This document shows positions 10,529-21,547 of a DNA stretch of 64,000 nt, piece after piece. The stretch covers positions 536,011,383-536,075,382 of the forward strand of contig NC_064621.1 of NCBI RefSeq assembly GCF_023898315.1. Reading direction: 5' to 3'. The notes beneath the pieces were generated by a model, which did no database searches, was not told the DNA's origin, and saw only the letters and a program-made list of their open reading frames with translations. The translations under genes were made by a program, and so were the position numbers. This stretch comes from Schistocerca nitens (taxonomy: Eukaryota > Arthropoda > Insecta > Orthoptera > Acrididae). How positions within the stretch are numbered: the stretch's first letter is position 1; each line of letters begins with the position of its first letter.

Positions 10529-11950
10529 CACTCCTGGAAATGGAAAAAAGAACACATTGACACCGGTGTGTCAGACCCACCATCCTTGCTCCGGACACTG
10601 CGAGAGGGCTGTACAAGCAATGATCACACGCACGGCACAGCGGACACACCAGGAACCGCGGTGTTGGCCGTCGAATGGCGCTAGCTGCGCAGCATTTGTG
10701 CACCGCCGCCGTCAGTGTCAGCCAGTTTGCCGTGGCATACGGAGCTCCATCGCAGTCTTTAACACTGGTAGCATGCCGCGACAGCGTGGACGTGAACCGT
10801 ATGTGCAGTTGACGGACTTTGAGCGAGGGCGTATAGTGGGCATGCGGGAGGCCGGGTGGACGTACCGCCGAATTGCTCAACACGTGGGGCGTGAGGTCTC
10901 CACAGTACATCGATGTTGTCGCCAGTGGTCGGCGGAAGGTGCACGTGCCCGTCGACCTGGGACCGGACCGCAGCGACGCACGGATGCACGCCAAGACCGT
11001 AGGATCCTACGCAGTGCCGTAGGGGACCGCACCGCCACTTCCCAGCAAATTAGGGACACTGTTGCTCCTGGGGTATCGGCGAGGACCATTCGCAACCGTC
11101 TCCATGAAGCTGGGCTACGGTCCCGCATACCGTTAGGCCGTCTTCCGCTCACGCCCCAACATCGTGCAGCCCGCCTCCAGTGGTGTCGCGACAGGCGTGA
11201 ATGGAGGGACGAATGGAGACGTGTCGTCTTCAGCGATGAGAGTCGCTTCTGCCTTGGTGCCAATGATGGTCGTATGCGTGTTTGGCGCCGTGCAGGTGAG
11301 CGCCACAATCAGGACTGCATACGACCGAGACACACAGGGCCAACACCCGGCATCATGGTGTGGGGAGCGATCTCCTACACTGGCCGTACACCACTGGTGA
11401 TCGTCGAGGGGACACTGAATAGTGCACGGTACATCCAAACCGTCATCGAATCCATCGTTCTACCATTCCTAGACCGGCAAGGGAACTTGCTGTTCCAACA
11501 GGACAATGCACGTCCGCATGTATCCCGTGCCACCCAACGTGCTCTAGAAGGTGTAAGTCAACTACCCTGGCCAGCAAGATCTCCGGATGTGTCCCCCATT
11601 GAGCGTGTTTGGGACTGGATGAAGCGTCGTCTCACGCGGTCTGCACGTCCAGCACGAACGCTGGTCCAACTGAGGAGCCAGGTGGAAATGGCATGGCAAG
11701 CCGTTCCACAGGACTACACCCAGCATCTCTACGATCGTCTCCATGGGAGAATAGCAGCCTGCATTGCTGCGAAAGGTGGATATACACTGTACTAGTGCCG
11801 ACATTGTGCATGCTCTGTTGCCTGTGTCTATGTGCCTGTGGTTCTGTCAGTGTGATCATGTGATGTATCTGACCCCAGGAATGTGTCAATAAAGTTTCCC
11901 CTTCCTGGGACAATGAATTCACGGTGTTCTTATTTCAATTTCCAGGAGTG
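10529..11950 (+). mobile_element. Apparently intact Tc1-like element, copy 1
   Basis: 1422 bp between TA dinucleotides (10527-10528, 11951-11952). Terminal inverted repeats of about 26 bp start CACTCCTGGAAAT, with two or three mismatches. A full transposase gene lies between. A second copy of identical length is at 21548-22969. Length, TA duplication and ORF position are those of an autonomous Tc1 element. Confidence 0.95.
10773..11795 (+). CDS. Tc1-like transposase, intact (DD32E by count)
   Basis: 340 codons from the ATG at 10773, which gives the usual Tc1 length; the same frame is open upstream to 10557, but that part overlaps the inverted-repeat flank and shows no domain. Residues about 14-50 and 75-112 are the two helix-turn-helix units of the paired-like DNA-binding domain (DFERGRIVGMREAGWTYRRI; ISARTIRNRL-like). 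The catalytic triad is D155 (FSDESRF), D244 (FQQDNARPH) and E277 (SPDVSPIERVW), with a VMVWGAI-like block (IMVWGAI) at 194-200. The D244-E277 gap is 32 residues, two fewer than canonical DD34E. No stops or frameshifts are present, so the protein could be active. Confidence 0.93.
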   Translation: MPRQRGREPYVQLTDFERGRIVGMREAGWTYRRIAQHVGREVSTVHRCCRQWSAEGARARRPGTGPQRRTDARQDRRILRSAVGDRTATSQQIRDTVAPGVSARTIRNRLHEAGLRSRIPLGRLPLTPQHRAARLQWCRDRREWRDEWRRVVFSDESRFCLGANDGRMRVWRRAGERHNQDCIRPRHTGPTPGIMVWGAISYTGRTPLVIVEGTLNSARYIQTVIESIVLPFLDRQGNLLFQQDNARPHVSRATQRALEGVSQLPWPARSPDVSPIERVWDWMKRRLTRSARPARTLVQLRSQVEMAWQAVPQDYTQHLYDRLHGRIAACIAAKGGYTLY

Positions 11951-12039
11951 TATATGAAAAAAAAAATATAAGCTAGTTACAAACTACGGCCTGCACACAC
12001 TTTACTCAACGTGTAAACGTCACTACAGATGTTCAGACT

Positions 12040-12165
12040 TAGGTTCTGACATGTTCGATATGCCTGCCAGCATTGGCGCTGATGTGGCGCAGACGAATAG
12101 CGAAATTCTGAATGACCCGATGAAGTGTCGGAACCTATATGCTGTCGATGACCTCCTGAATGACT
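12040..12165 (-). pseudogene. Mariner transposase C-terminal fragment
   Basis: Minus strand reads IQEVIDSI then a block ending RLRHISANAGRHIEHV, the C-terminal signature of the DUF4817-type mariner transposases. The bases at 12115-12160 also resemble 37660-37690, inside another copy of that family. Confidence 0.5.
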
Positions 12166-12240
12166 CACATTACCTATTCTCCAGGTAATATCCATATACA
12201 GCACTCAGAGTACCTACAGTATTATATCGTTACACGAAAC
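12166..12240. repeat. Dispersed repeat shared with 30938-31010 (inverted)
   Basis: The sequence around CCAGGTAATATCCATATACA and the following ~45 bases recurs on the opposite strand at about 30938-31010 with roughly ten differences. No known family. Confidence 0.7.
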
Positions 12241-12669
12241 ACAGTTTTGGTCTTGCCTTTTTCATTGGCATGTGAGTGAATAATCCGAAACTAATAAAAC
12301 CAACATAATGGGCATTTCGCGACTTAAATCGTAAAGCTTTCACATGCTTAGCGTCAAATATTTGAAACATTAATTCATTTGCGAAGTAATCATATGTATG
12401 ACGTCTTTCCACGCATGGAAGCTCGATTATTTAAAGAATCGGTGGTGAAGGGATTAGTGGTGTTACCAAGAATCCTGTGCCGTACAATGGCATTAAGTAA
12501 GGTATTTATATGCAGATTCAGAGATACTGTGAACAACTATCTAGGAAACGACGTCTATACTGCACTTTCAAACATTTAAAATTCTCAATTACCTAGAAGC
12601 TGTACGAAACAAGCGTTTTCTTTCTTTTTTTATTAAGGCGACCATACGGCTAGTATTCACGGTGGATTT

Positions 12670-13922
12670 TTTTTTTTAATTCTTTATTGACACAACAATA
12701 TTAATCATACATATTTAGCCCACCTCCTAACATGATTAGTGGGCCATTAATTGTTACATCAAACTAAGTTATTGCAGCTTAATGTTACAATTAGTGAGGT
12801 ACAGTTTAAGTTAAGTTACTAAAGTATGGTTAGATTCCTACAACAAGAATGGGCAGTTTTGTTTTAGCTACTTCTAACCTAGAAATGACTACTAACTGCA
12901 GCGTCACAGGTGTGCCAGTAAAATACAAACCTACTTAGGGTGGCCAGGCTCCTCGAGCTAACCCCGGGGAGCATGCCCCTGGCACTGGGCCGGCCATGGT
13001 TAGTATTCGCTGCAGTCTCCTATGTTAGTGTTCTAAACTAAGTCCTACTACTACTGACTTAACCTACGTCATCATTGGTGCTTTAGTCGCAATCGGTGTG
13101 ATTGACCCCCCACCCCATAATCCCGTACGTGGAGGTTTCCAACTGATGGAGGTCGGCCATTCCACGCACAGGCGGTATGGGAATGGGATCAGGTCTTAAT
13201 CGGTTGGTTTATTAATTTGGTGTCTATTCTTGGTCCCTCAAGTATTCTATTAACACTTTTCGCGATACCTCATCTGCCAGAGCATTCAAAGTATGGAAAG
13301 TGTCTTCTTGTCTTAGGAGATTGTATGTCTCGTTATTTGGAAGTCTGTCTCGGAGTGTTGTCGCAACGTCGTTGAAAAGAGGGCACTCGAAAACCACATG
13401 TTCGGGACTTCCTTCCGCCGCGCCACAGTCACACTCGGGGGTTGCCCTTTTCCCAAGCCGACATAAGTATATCGGATAGGGTCCATGACCAGTGAGAAAG
13501 TGAATGAGTCCTCGTGTAGGTTCAAAATATTTCATGGCCCCGCGTTCTTTAACGTCAGGTAAGAACTGGAATGTTCTTCTCCCCGTTTCATCTTCCTCCC
13601 AATCCCTCTGCCACAGTTCTTCCCCTCTGTTTCTTATTTCCCTCTTATCCCCTGCTCTCACACCCATAATGTCTATTATTTTCTCCCCATTCCCTTTTTT
13701 TGCCCAATACCAAGCTGCTTGCTCACATATCTTGATGTCTAATGGGCAGAGCCCCATTATGACCTCCCCCTGGTGATGTCCTGTAGGCCCCTACTGATCT
13801 TAGAATCATGTTTCTTTGGACTCTCCTCACTATCATGGCGGGCACGACCCGCGTGAGCCGGTGCGCGCAGACTCCCGAGCCGTAACCCACTACTGAGGTC
13901 ATGATACTATTGTGATAGAGTT
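12670..13922 (-). mobile_element. 5'-truncated R1-like LINE
   Basis: Flanked by a 16-bp duplication, TATTCACGGTGGATTT, at 12654-12669 and 13923-13938. The 3' end on the minus strand is an A run (the T run at 12667-12679). The 5' end stops inside the reverse transcriptase gene, as in target-primed insertion with early abort. Length about 1.25 kb. Confidence 0.92.
13224..13922 (-). pseudogene. R1-like LINE ORF2 C-terminal part
   Basis: From the 5' truncation the frame reads KSTVNKLYHNSIMTSVVGYG ... RRVQRNMILRSVGAYRTS, the thumb-side region after the reverse transcriptase core. A one-base loss in a G run near 13765 then shifts the frame into a 177-codon stretch: a connection region, LTGHGPYPIYLCR, then a zinc-knuckle-like CDCGAAEGSPEHVVFEC (C-x-C-x8-H-x4-C), and the C-terminus at 13224. 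This order is typical of the R1/LOA group, which encode an APE endonuclease (absent here). The element is not in rDNA in this window, so the R1 resemblance is of protein, not of target. Confidence 0.85.
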
Positions 13923-13938
13923 TATTCACGGTGGATTT

Positions 13939-14305
13939 GCGCAAGCCCCTTCTAACGTGACTACCAATAAATTTAGAGTTATTTATGACGGTAACGCAAA
14001 GCTGGCTGCAGAGAAGTTCCCCGCGGAGGGGAATTATTCGCGGAAAGTACACGCTCTTTTTTTTTACTATCGCAAAACATGGTTCGTTTCCCTTCGCCTG
14101 GTACAGACATTGCGCGCTGCTCGAGTCGTGTTGTGTTCCCGGTGATTGATAGCGCCGTTAAAACATACCGCAGGGCGGCACAAACAAAGCCGCTTCCTCT
14201 TCCTGGGATGACAAATTGGATAACGGATCGTTAGTTTCAGATCGCCGAACAGCGATAATCGAGACGGGGCGAAGTATGTCGCTCCAAAATGTTCAGACAT
14301 ACAAA
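13939..14305. other. Unrecognised sequence
   Basis: No gene or repeat recognised between the R1-like LINE and the next mariner. Confidence 0.3.
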
Positions 14306-14307
14306 TA

Positions 14308-15173
14308 CGAGGGCCATTCAATGAGTAATGCAACGCATCTTCATCTCGGTCGATTTCGCTTGAAAAATGAGGAATTTGTCGTGGGATAACGTGGAATATT
14401 CCCCTTGATTCCCTTTAGTTTCATGAAGTTCCGATATGTGGCATCACTATAAGTAGCTTTCAAAAATGGCGTCTGTAAGAGAGGTGCGTTCGAAGCAGGG
14501 AGCGGTTATTGAGTTTTTTTTTTTTTTGGCGGAAAACCAGAGGCGCTTCCGGAATGTCTACGGAGACCTGGCAGTGAACAAAAGCACGGCGAGTCGTTGG
14601 GCAAGGCGTCTGGTATCATCTCAACAACGTCGCGCAAACCTGCCTGATGTCGCGCGTGCCGATCGGCCGCACACAGCTGAGACTCCGCAATGTTGGAGCG
14701 TACGGACACTCCCATTCGAGGTGACCGACGGATCACATCAAACACCTAGCTGCACAGCTTCTCCTTCTTCACGACAATGCAAGGCCTCACAGAAGTTTGC
14801 GCTGCCGAGAGGAGCTCACAAAACTTCACTGGACTTTTCTTCCTCATCGACCCTATAGTCCGGCCGTTGCACCTTCAGACTTCCATCTGTTTGGCCCAAT
14901 GAAGGATGCACTCCGCGGGACGCAGTGCGTGGATAATAGGGAAGTTACTGATGCAGCAAGACGCTGGCTCTGACGTCAGCCAGTGGAGTGGTGCCACGAG
15001 GTCATACAGGCCCTTCCGTCAGTTGGCGTACGGTCGTCGCTTTGAACGGAGATTATGTTGAAAAATAGGGTTTCGCAGCCAGAAGATTGGGGAATAAAGT
15101 GGTGGATTGGAATCTTGAATGAAACCACCTGCTTACAGAAGAAAGTGTTGAATTACTAATAGAAAGCCCCTCG
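14308..15173 (+). mobile_element. Mariner deletion derivative
   Basis: 866 bp between TA dinucleotides (14306-14307, 15174-15175), with ends CGAGGGCCATTCAATGAGTA and its diverged inverse. Too short for a complete mariner (about 1.3 kb); the middle of the transposase gene is missing. Confidence 0.85.
14466..15075 (+). pseudogene. Mariner transposase pseudogene, internally deleted
   Basis: N-terminal part MASVREVRSKQGAVIEFF and NVYGDLAVNKSTASRWARRL is the mariner helix-turn-helix domain; an expanded T run near 14515-14527 interrupts it. The sequence then jumps to LLLHDNARPHRSLRCREELTKL and YSPAVAPSDFHLFGPMKDAL, the second and third catalytic blocks; the first aspartate region is deleted. The third block keeps SD, but the usual SPDL reads SPAV. 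Frame changes occur near 14750 and stops after 14970. Confidence 0.85.
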
Positions 15174-15292
15174 TAAATAATGAGGCATTGTCACATTCGG
15201 AAGTTCAAAACGTTTACAGTTTGCCGAGCATTTAATGAAGAGCGGTCGCAGGTGACCTTGTTCTATATACAGTGTGGGGTGGCGGGTTGAGT

Positions 15293-15293
15293 A

Positions 15294-15324
<31 letters not shown>
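15293..15324. repeat. (TAA)n array
   Basis: About ten TAA units directly before the first Dong-like element; probably the target of insertion. Confidence 0.9.
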
Positions 15325-15325
<1 letters not shown>

Positions 15326-15332
15326 TTCACTT

Positions 15333-16736
15333 GGAACAGACAAATGTAAGAAAAATAGCATAGTCAAGGGAAAACACACTAAACAAGAAGATTACATATT
15401 GGATAACCACAGCGACTGCATAGAAGCGATGGAAAAAACGGATGCCTATAAATATCTAGGATACAGACAAAAAATAGGAATAGATAATACAAATATTAAA
15501 GAAGAACTAAAAGAAAAATATAGACAAAGACTAACAAAAATACTGAAAACAGAATTGACAGCAAGAAACAAGACAAAAGCTATAAATACTTATGCCATAC
15601 CAATATTGACCTACTCATTTGGAGTAGTGAAATGGAGTAACACAGACCTAGAAGCACTCAATACACTTACACGCTCACAATGCCACAAATATAGAATACA
15701 TCACATACATTCAGCAACAGAAAGATTCACATTAAGCAGAAAGGAAGGAGGAAGGGGATTTATCGATATAAAAAACCTACATTATGGACAGGTAGACAAT
15801 TTAAGAAAATTCTTTATAGAACGAGCAGAAACTAGCAAAATAAACAAAGCAATCACTCATATAAATACATCAGCTACACCACTACAATTTCATAACCACC
15901 TCTACAACCCTTTAGACCACATAACATCAACAGATACGAAGAAAGTAAATTGGAAAAAGAAAACACTTCATGGCAAGCACCCGTATCATCTAACACAGCC
16001 ACACATCGATCAAGACGCATCCAACACATGGCTAAGAAAAGGCAATATATACAGTGAGACAGAAGGATTCATGATTGCAATACAGGATCAAACAATAAAC
16101 ACCAGGTATTACAGCAAGCATATTATTAAAGATCCCAATACCACAACAGATAAATGCAGACTTTGTAAACAACAAATAGAAACAGTAGATCACATCACAA
16201 GCGGGTGTACAATACTAGCAAATACAGAATACCCCAGAAGACATGACAATGTCGCAAAAATAATACATCAACAGCTTGCCTTACAACATAAACTTTTAAA
16301 ACAACAAGTTCCTACATACAAGTATGCACCACAAAATGTACTGGAGAATGATGAATAGAAATTATACTGGAACAGAACCATTATAACAGATAAAACAACG
16401 CCACATAACAAACCTGACATCATACTCACCAATAAAAAGAAGAAATTAACACAACTAATCGAAATATCCATACCCAATACAACAAATATACAAAAGAAAA
16501 CAGGAGAAAAAATTGAAAAATACATCCAACTGGCTGAGGAAGTCAAAGACATGTGGCATCAGGATAAAGTTGACATCATACCAATTATACTATCAACTAC
16601 AGGAGTCATACCACACAATATCCACCAGTACATCAATGCAATACAGCTACATCCAAACATATATATACAACTACAGAAATCCGTAATTATTGATACATGT
16701 TCAATTACCCGAAAGTTCCTAAATGCAATATAACAC
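15333..16736 (+). pseudogene. Dong-like LINE C-terminal region, copy A
   Basis: Open from the truncation to 16358: region after the reverse transcriptase (DAYKYLGYRQKIGI, NKTKAINTYAIPILTYSFGVVKWS), then a zinc-finger block CRLCKQQIETVDHITSGC. An in-frame TAG at 16356-16358 separates this from a restriction-enzyme-like endonuclease domain (NKPDIILTNKKKK...LIEISIPNT, a PD...E/K arrangement) ending RKFLNAI near 16733. Copy B has the same TAG. R4-clade elements carry exactly this order: RT, CCHC finger, REL endonuclease. Unlike copy B, this copy keeps the EKTDAYKYLGY stretch. Confidence 0.85.
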
Positions 16737-16843
16737 ATACCGTACAGTTAATAGGAAGTGACGCTTGATCAAGGTCCGCGTCACTTTCCATTCTCAACCA
16801 GACTTAACGTCTGAGAAAGTAAAGAAATAACAATAATAATAAT
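15333..16843 (+). mobile_element. R4/Dong-like LINE, 5'-truncated copy A
   Basis: The 3' 1.5 kb of the element at 16844-20500, nearly identical to 18993-20463 there. It follows a TAA array and ends in (AAT)n at 16827-16843, directly joined to the 5' end of copy B. Dong-type elements are known to prefer TAA repeats. Confidence 0.88.
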
Positions 16844-17023
16844 CCCCGTGGAGGCCCGGGAAAAGAATAGGCCTCCGGTATGTTCTGCCAGTCGTAAAAG
16901 GCGACGAAAAGAACAAACCACTAATAGGGCTAACCCGCCTTTTAGTGTGATTAGTTGGTTCAGGACAGAACTAAAGAAGCCTCGGACAAGCGCCGTCATG
17001 GTCGGGGACGACGCTTGAACCCT

Positions 17024-20000
17024 ATGCCCGCCCACAATGGTAACGACACTGCTAGCCAACTGGAAAATGATTTAAATCCAAATAGAGGTGTTTTGCGGGA
17101 TATGCTTCCTGCAACCACCCTAGATGGAAAACAAAGACAGAGGATGAGATGGTCAGATGAAGTTAATCGACACCTCATGTTCTATTATTACCAAGCAACA
17201 AACCTAGGAACCAACACAACTGGATACAGATCACAAGTATACACAACATTTATTACCAGATACCCAGAATTAAAATTTTTAACAGAACAAAGACTAGCTG
17301 ATCAGATCCGTGTAATAATCAAAAATAACAGGATACCCCAGTCAGAATTAGAAAACATCAAACAACAAGTACAACAAATACTGGAACAAAGTAATGTGCA
17401 ATCAGAAGAAGAAGAAAATACAGTAATGGACTCAAACATCCCAGAGCAAACAAACAAAGAACAACACGCACCAATTAAACAATCAGAGGAAAACGAAATC
17501 GTAAGACAGCCACCAGAACAAGCACAAATAGAACACGAAGTGACACAGATGTTAAATATAGAAGAAAAATTTCAGCTAACATATATAGAATACAAAGACA
17601 TAAATACAGACATTAGACCATTCTTGCATAGACCACCAAATAACCCACAAGTCGAAACAACAATAAAAACTATCAACACAATCATACACAACAAAATAAA
17701 TGAAAACACAACTATGGAAGAGTTACAACTACTGGTTTATATAGGAGCACTCACTACACTAAATATACACACTAGGCAGAGATCAGAACCAACCAACACA
17801 CAGAAGAAACCCACAAAACCAGCATGGCAACACAGGCTACAGATCAAAATAGAAAAACTGAGAAAAGACATCGGACAGCTAACACAATTTATAAGAAATG
17901 AAATCTCGGAAAAAAATGAAAAAGGTTAGGTAAAATCTCACAACAAGAAGCGACAGAGCAATTAGACGAAAAGAAGCAGAAATTACAAGCATTAGCCAAA
18001 CGACTCAGAAGATACAAAAAAAGTGAAAATAGAAGGAAACAAAACCAAACATTCAACACAAACCAAAAGAAATTTTACCAGACAATAGCTAACACACACA
18101 TTAAAATAAACAATCCACCAAACATAACAGACATGGAACACTTCTGGAGCAACATATGGTCAAACCCGGTACAACATAACAGGCATGCACTGTGGATACA
18201 AGCAGAAACAGACACATACAAGATGATACCACAAATGCCTGAAGTGATAATTTTGCATTTAACAGTTACATTGCAGACCCATACACATTCCCTGATACAC
18301 TTACACATGGAATAACTTATTTGAAACCTAAAGATCAAGCAGACACAGCGAACCCAGCTAAATATCGCCCCATAACATGCCTACCAACAATATACAAAAT
18401 ATTAACTTCAGTCATTAAACAGAAATTAATGACACATACAACACAGAACAAAATTATAAGTGAAGAACAAAAAGGCTGTTGCAAAGGAGCACGAGGATGT
18501 AAAGAGCAACTGATAATAGATGCAGAGGTGACATATCAAGCTAAAACTAAACAAAGGTCGCTACACTACGCATACATTGATTACCAAAAAGCTTTTGATA
18601 GTGTACCCCACTCATTGTTACTACAAATATTGGAAATATACAAAGTAGATCCTAAATTGATACAGTTCCTAAACATAGTAATGAAAAATTGGAAAATCAC
18701 ACTTAATATCCAAACAAATTCAAATAATATCACATCACAGCGAATACAGAGTAAGCGTGGAATATACCAAGGACACTCATTAAGTCCTTTCTGGTTCTGC
18801 GTTGCTCTGAACCCACTATCCAACGTGCTAAATAATACAAATTATGGATACAATATTACTTGAACATACCCACACAAAATCACACATTTGCTATACATGG
18901 ATGATCTAAAACTACTGGCAGCAACAAATCAACAACTCAACCAATTCCTAAAGATAACAGAAGTATTCAGCAATGATATAAATATGGCTTTTGGAACAGA
19001 CAAATGTAAGAAAAATAGCATAGTCAAGGGAAAACACACTAAACAAGAAGATTACATATTGGATAACCACAGCGACTGCATAGAAGCGATGGATACAGAA
19101 AAAAATAGGAATAGATAATACAAATATTAAAGAAGAACTAAAAGAAAAGAAAAATATAGACAAAGACTAACAAAAATACTGAAAACAGAATTGACAGCAA
19201 GAAACAAGACAAAAGCTATAAATACTTGTGCCATACCAATATTGACCTACTCATTTGGAGTAGTGAAATGGAGTAACACAGACCTAGAAGCACTCAATAC
19301 ACTTACACGATCACAATGCCACAAATATAGAATACATCACATACATTCAGCAACAGAAAGATTCACATTAAGCAGAAAGGAAGGAGGAAGGGGATTTATC
19401 GACATAAAAAACCTACATTATGGACAGGTAAACAATTTAAGAAAATTCTTTCTAGAACGAGCAGAAACTAGCAAAATACACAAGGCAATCACTCATATAA
19501 ATACATCGGCTACACCACTGCAATTTCATAACCACTTCTACAACCCTTTAGATCACATAACATCAACAGATACGAAGAAAGTAAACTGGAAAAAGAAAAC
19601 ACTTCATGGCAAGCACCCGTATCATCTAACACAGCCACACATCGATCAAGACGCATCCAACACATGGCTAAGAAAAGGCAATATATACAGTGAGACAGAA
19701 GGATTCATGATTGCAATACAGGATCAAACAATAAACACCAGGTATTACAGCAAGCATATTATTAAAGATCCCAATACCACAACAGATAAATGCAGACTTT
19801 GTAAACAACAAATAGAAACAGTAGATCACATCACAAGCGGATGTACAATACTAGAAAATACAGAATACCCCAGAAGACATGACAATGTCGCAAAAATAAT
19901 ACATCAACAGCTTGCCTTACAACATAAACTTTTAAAACAACAAGTTCCTACACACAAGTATGCACCACAAAATGTACTGGAGAATGATGAATAGAAATTA

Positions 20001-20372
20001 TACTGGAACAGAACCATTATAACAGATAAAACAACGCCACATAACAAACCTGACATCATACTCACCAATAAAAAGAAGAAATTAACACAACTAATCGAAA
20101 TATCCATACCCAATACAACAAATATACAAAAGAAAACAGGAGAAAAAATTGAAAAATACATCCAACTGGCTGAGGAAGTCAAAGACATGTGGCATCAGGA
20201 TAAAGTTGACATCATACCAATTATACTATCAACTACAGGAGTCGTAACACACAATATCCACCAGTACATCAATGCAATACAGCTACATCCAAACATATAT
20301 ATACAACCACAGAAATCCGTAATTATTGATACATGTTCAATTACCCGAAAGTTCCTAAATGCAATATAACAC
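17024..20372 (+). pseudogene. Dong-like LINE polyprotein pseudogene, copy B
   Basis: From the ATG at 17024 (MPAHNGNDT) comes a DNA-binding-like N-terminus (RMRWSDEVNRHLMFYYYQAT, a Myb-like start), then a Q/E-rich linker, to a stop at 17929. A frame change leads to EATEQLDEKKQKLQAL ... WSNIWSNPVQHN. After a deletion near 18245 the reverse transcriptase follows: ITYLKPKDQ, AKYRPITCLPTIYKI, YIDYQKAFDSVPH (motif A), RGIYQGHSLSPFWFC (motif B) and, after an in-frame TGA near 18861, LLYMDDLKLLA (motif C, YMDD). The 28-bp and 5-bp indels near 19093-19150 shift the frame; the C-terminal finger and REL endonuclease resemble copy A, including the shared TAG at 19992-19994. Confidence 0.88.
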
Positions 20373-20460
20373 ATACCGTACAGTTAATAGGAAGTGACGC
20401 TTGATCAAGGTCCGCGTCACTTTCCATTCTTAACCAGACTTAACGTCTGAGAAAGTAAAG

Positions 20461-20461
20461 A

Positions 20462-20499
<38 letters not shown>
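20461..20499. repeat. (TAA)n array after copy B
   Basis: About thirteen TAA units at the 3' end of the Dong-like element, either the element tail or the rest of the target array. Confidence 0.92.
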
Positions 20500-20707
20500 G
20501 TCCTAGGAGGAAATTGGTATTGTTGTAGATATTGTTCGCCATCTTTTACGAGTCAGCCAGAAAGCGATGTCGAACATACTGACCATAGTTCCCAGTCTGC
20601 AAGTCCACATTCTTGTTCAGCCTACTGAAAGAAATGTTTCTATTCTCTATTTGCTCAACGGGATCAGGACTATGACTATAAATGAAGATTTTGAGTTGTA
20701 ATTGTTA

Positions 20708-20901
20708 GCCGGCCGGAGTGGCCGTGCGGTTCTAGGCGCTACAGTCTGGAACCGCGCGACCGCTGCGGTCGCAGGTTCGAATCCTGCCTCGGGCATGGAT
20801 GTGTGTGATGTCCTTAGGTTAGTTAGGTTTAAGTAGTTCTAAGTTCTAGGAGACTGATGACCTCAAAAGTTCCATAGTGCTCAAAGCCATTTGAACCATT
20901 T
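20708..20901 (+). mobile_element. Full-length type A tRNA SINE
   Basis: The reference copy of type A here: head GCCGGCCGGAGTGGCCGTGC with an A box, B box GGTTCGAATCC at 20775-20785, body TTAGGTTAGTTAGGTTTAAG, and tail GCCATTTGAACCATTT. A 12-bp duplication, TTGTAATTGTTA, at 20696-20707 and 20902-20913 fixes both ends. The head resembles a Ser/Leu-type tRNA with a long variable region; the 3' tail ends in T, not A. Confidence 0.95.
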
Positions 20902-21547
20902 TTGTAATTGTTACATATATTTTGTAAAGCTTCACGCGCACAACATTGCAATATTCATTATGTTCATACAGACAGTAAATCTCTCTATCCTAAACAGCAC
21001 TATGAGCAGTTCAGAGGCGACCTCTTCGGTAAGTTCCCATTAAACGGCCTTTCGCCCTGACACACACTGCGGCTATCAACCTGTTGAATAGTGCTTGGGG
21101 GATGCTATCCCACTTCTGTCTCAATGTGGTTTTCAGTTGCTGCTCGGTTTGGAGAGGGCGTGTTCATTGAGAAACACGTCTGTGGAGAGCATCTCGGGCA
21201 TGTTATATAGAGTCCAGATCTGGGAAGTTCGCAGTTCATTTTATGTTCGATATCTTCATTTTCCAATGTGTTCGATACCTCAGCGGTCGTTTGTTGGCGA
21301 ACAGGCCTACGGCATACTGATGCTATTCATGACCATTCTGTGACATGTTCCCCTCCCTAACTATACTAATCAGTGGCCAGAATCACTTGCCACAATGATA
21401 CGTGGTTAATCGAAGAACATCACTCTGCACCTCCTTTGCCGAGACAAACCAACACGTACTCTTTCTCTACGATGCCGTGGCTGAACCGGGACGCATTCAA
21501 CAGGCTTACCAGCATACAAATCAGCTTGGTTTCACTGCTGCGAAATA

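Larger units (their letters stand above)
11953..12653. other. Mostly unrecognised, with two short repeat fragments
   Basis: Apart from the mariner C-terminal fragment and the dispersed repeat listed next, nothing is recognised. Confidence 0.3.
16844..20500 (+). mobile_element. R4/Dong-like LINE, near-complete copy B
   Basis: The 5' end CCCCGTGGAGGCCCGGGAAA is the conserved start of this type of LINE. It runs 3.6 kb to a TAA/AAT array at 20461-20499. An internal deletion of roughly 50 codons near 18245 and several indels make it inactive. It sits head to tail behind copy A. Confidence 0.9.

Noticed and set aside
10521-11804. Several long frames antisense to or out of frame with the Tc1 transposase (also at 21420-22941)
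   Set aside because: They repeat identically in both Tc1 copies because the GC-rich gene leaves other frames open; no domains and no independent support.
16268-16552. Hydrophobic 94-codon minus-strand frame, repeated at 19904-20188, resembling a membrane protein
   Set aside because: It is the complement of the A-rich Dong-like coding strand; T-rich complement codes for Phe/Leu/Ser by composition.
20708-20800. True tRNA genes at the many tRNA-like heads with GGTTCGAATCC boxes
   Set aside because: Each is joined to a SINE body with target-site duplications, and the heads lack a proper acceptor stem and 3' end of a mature tRNA.
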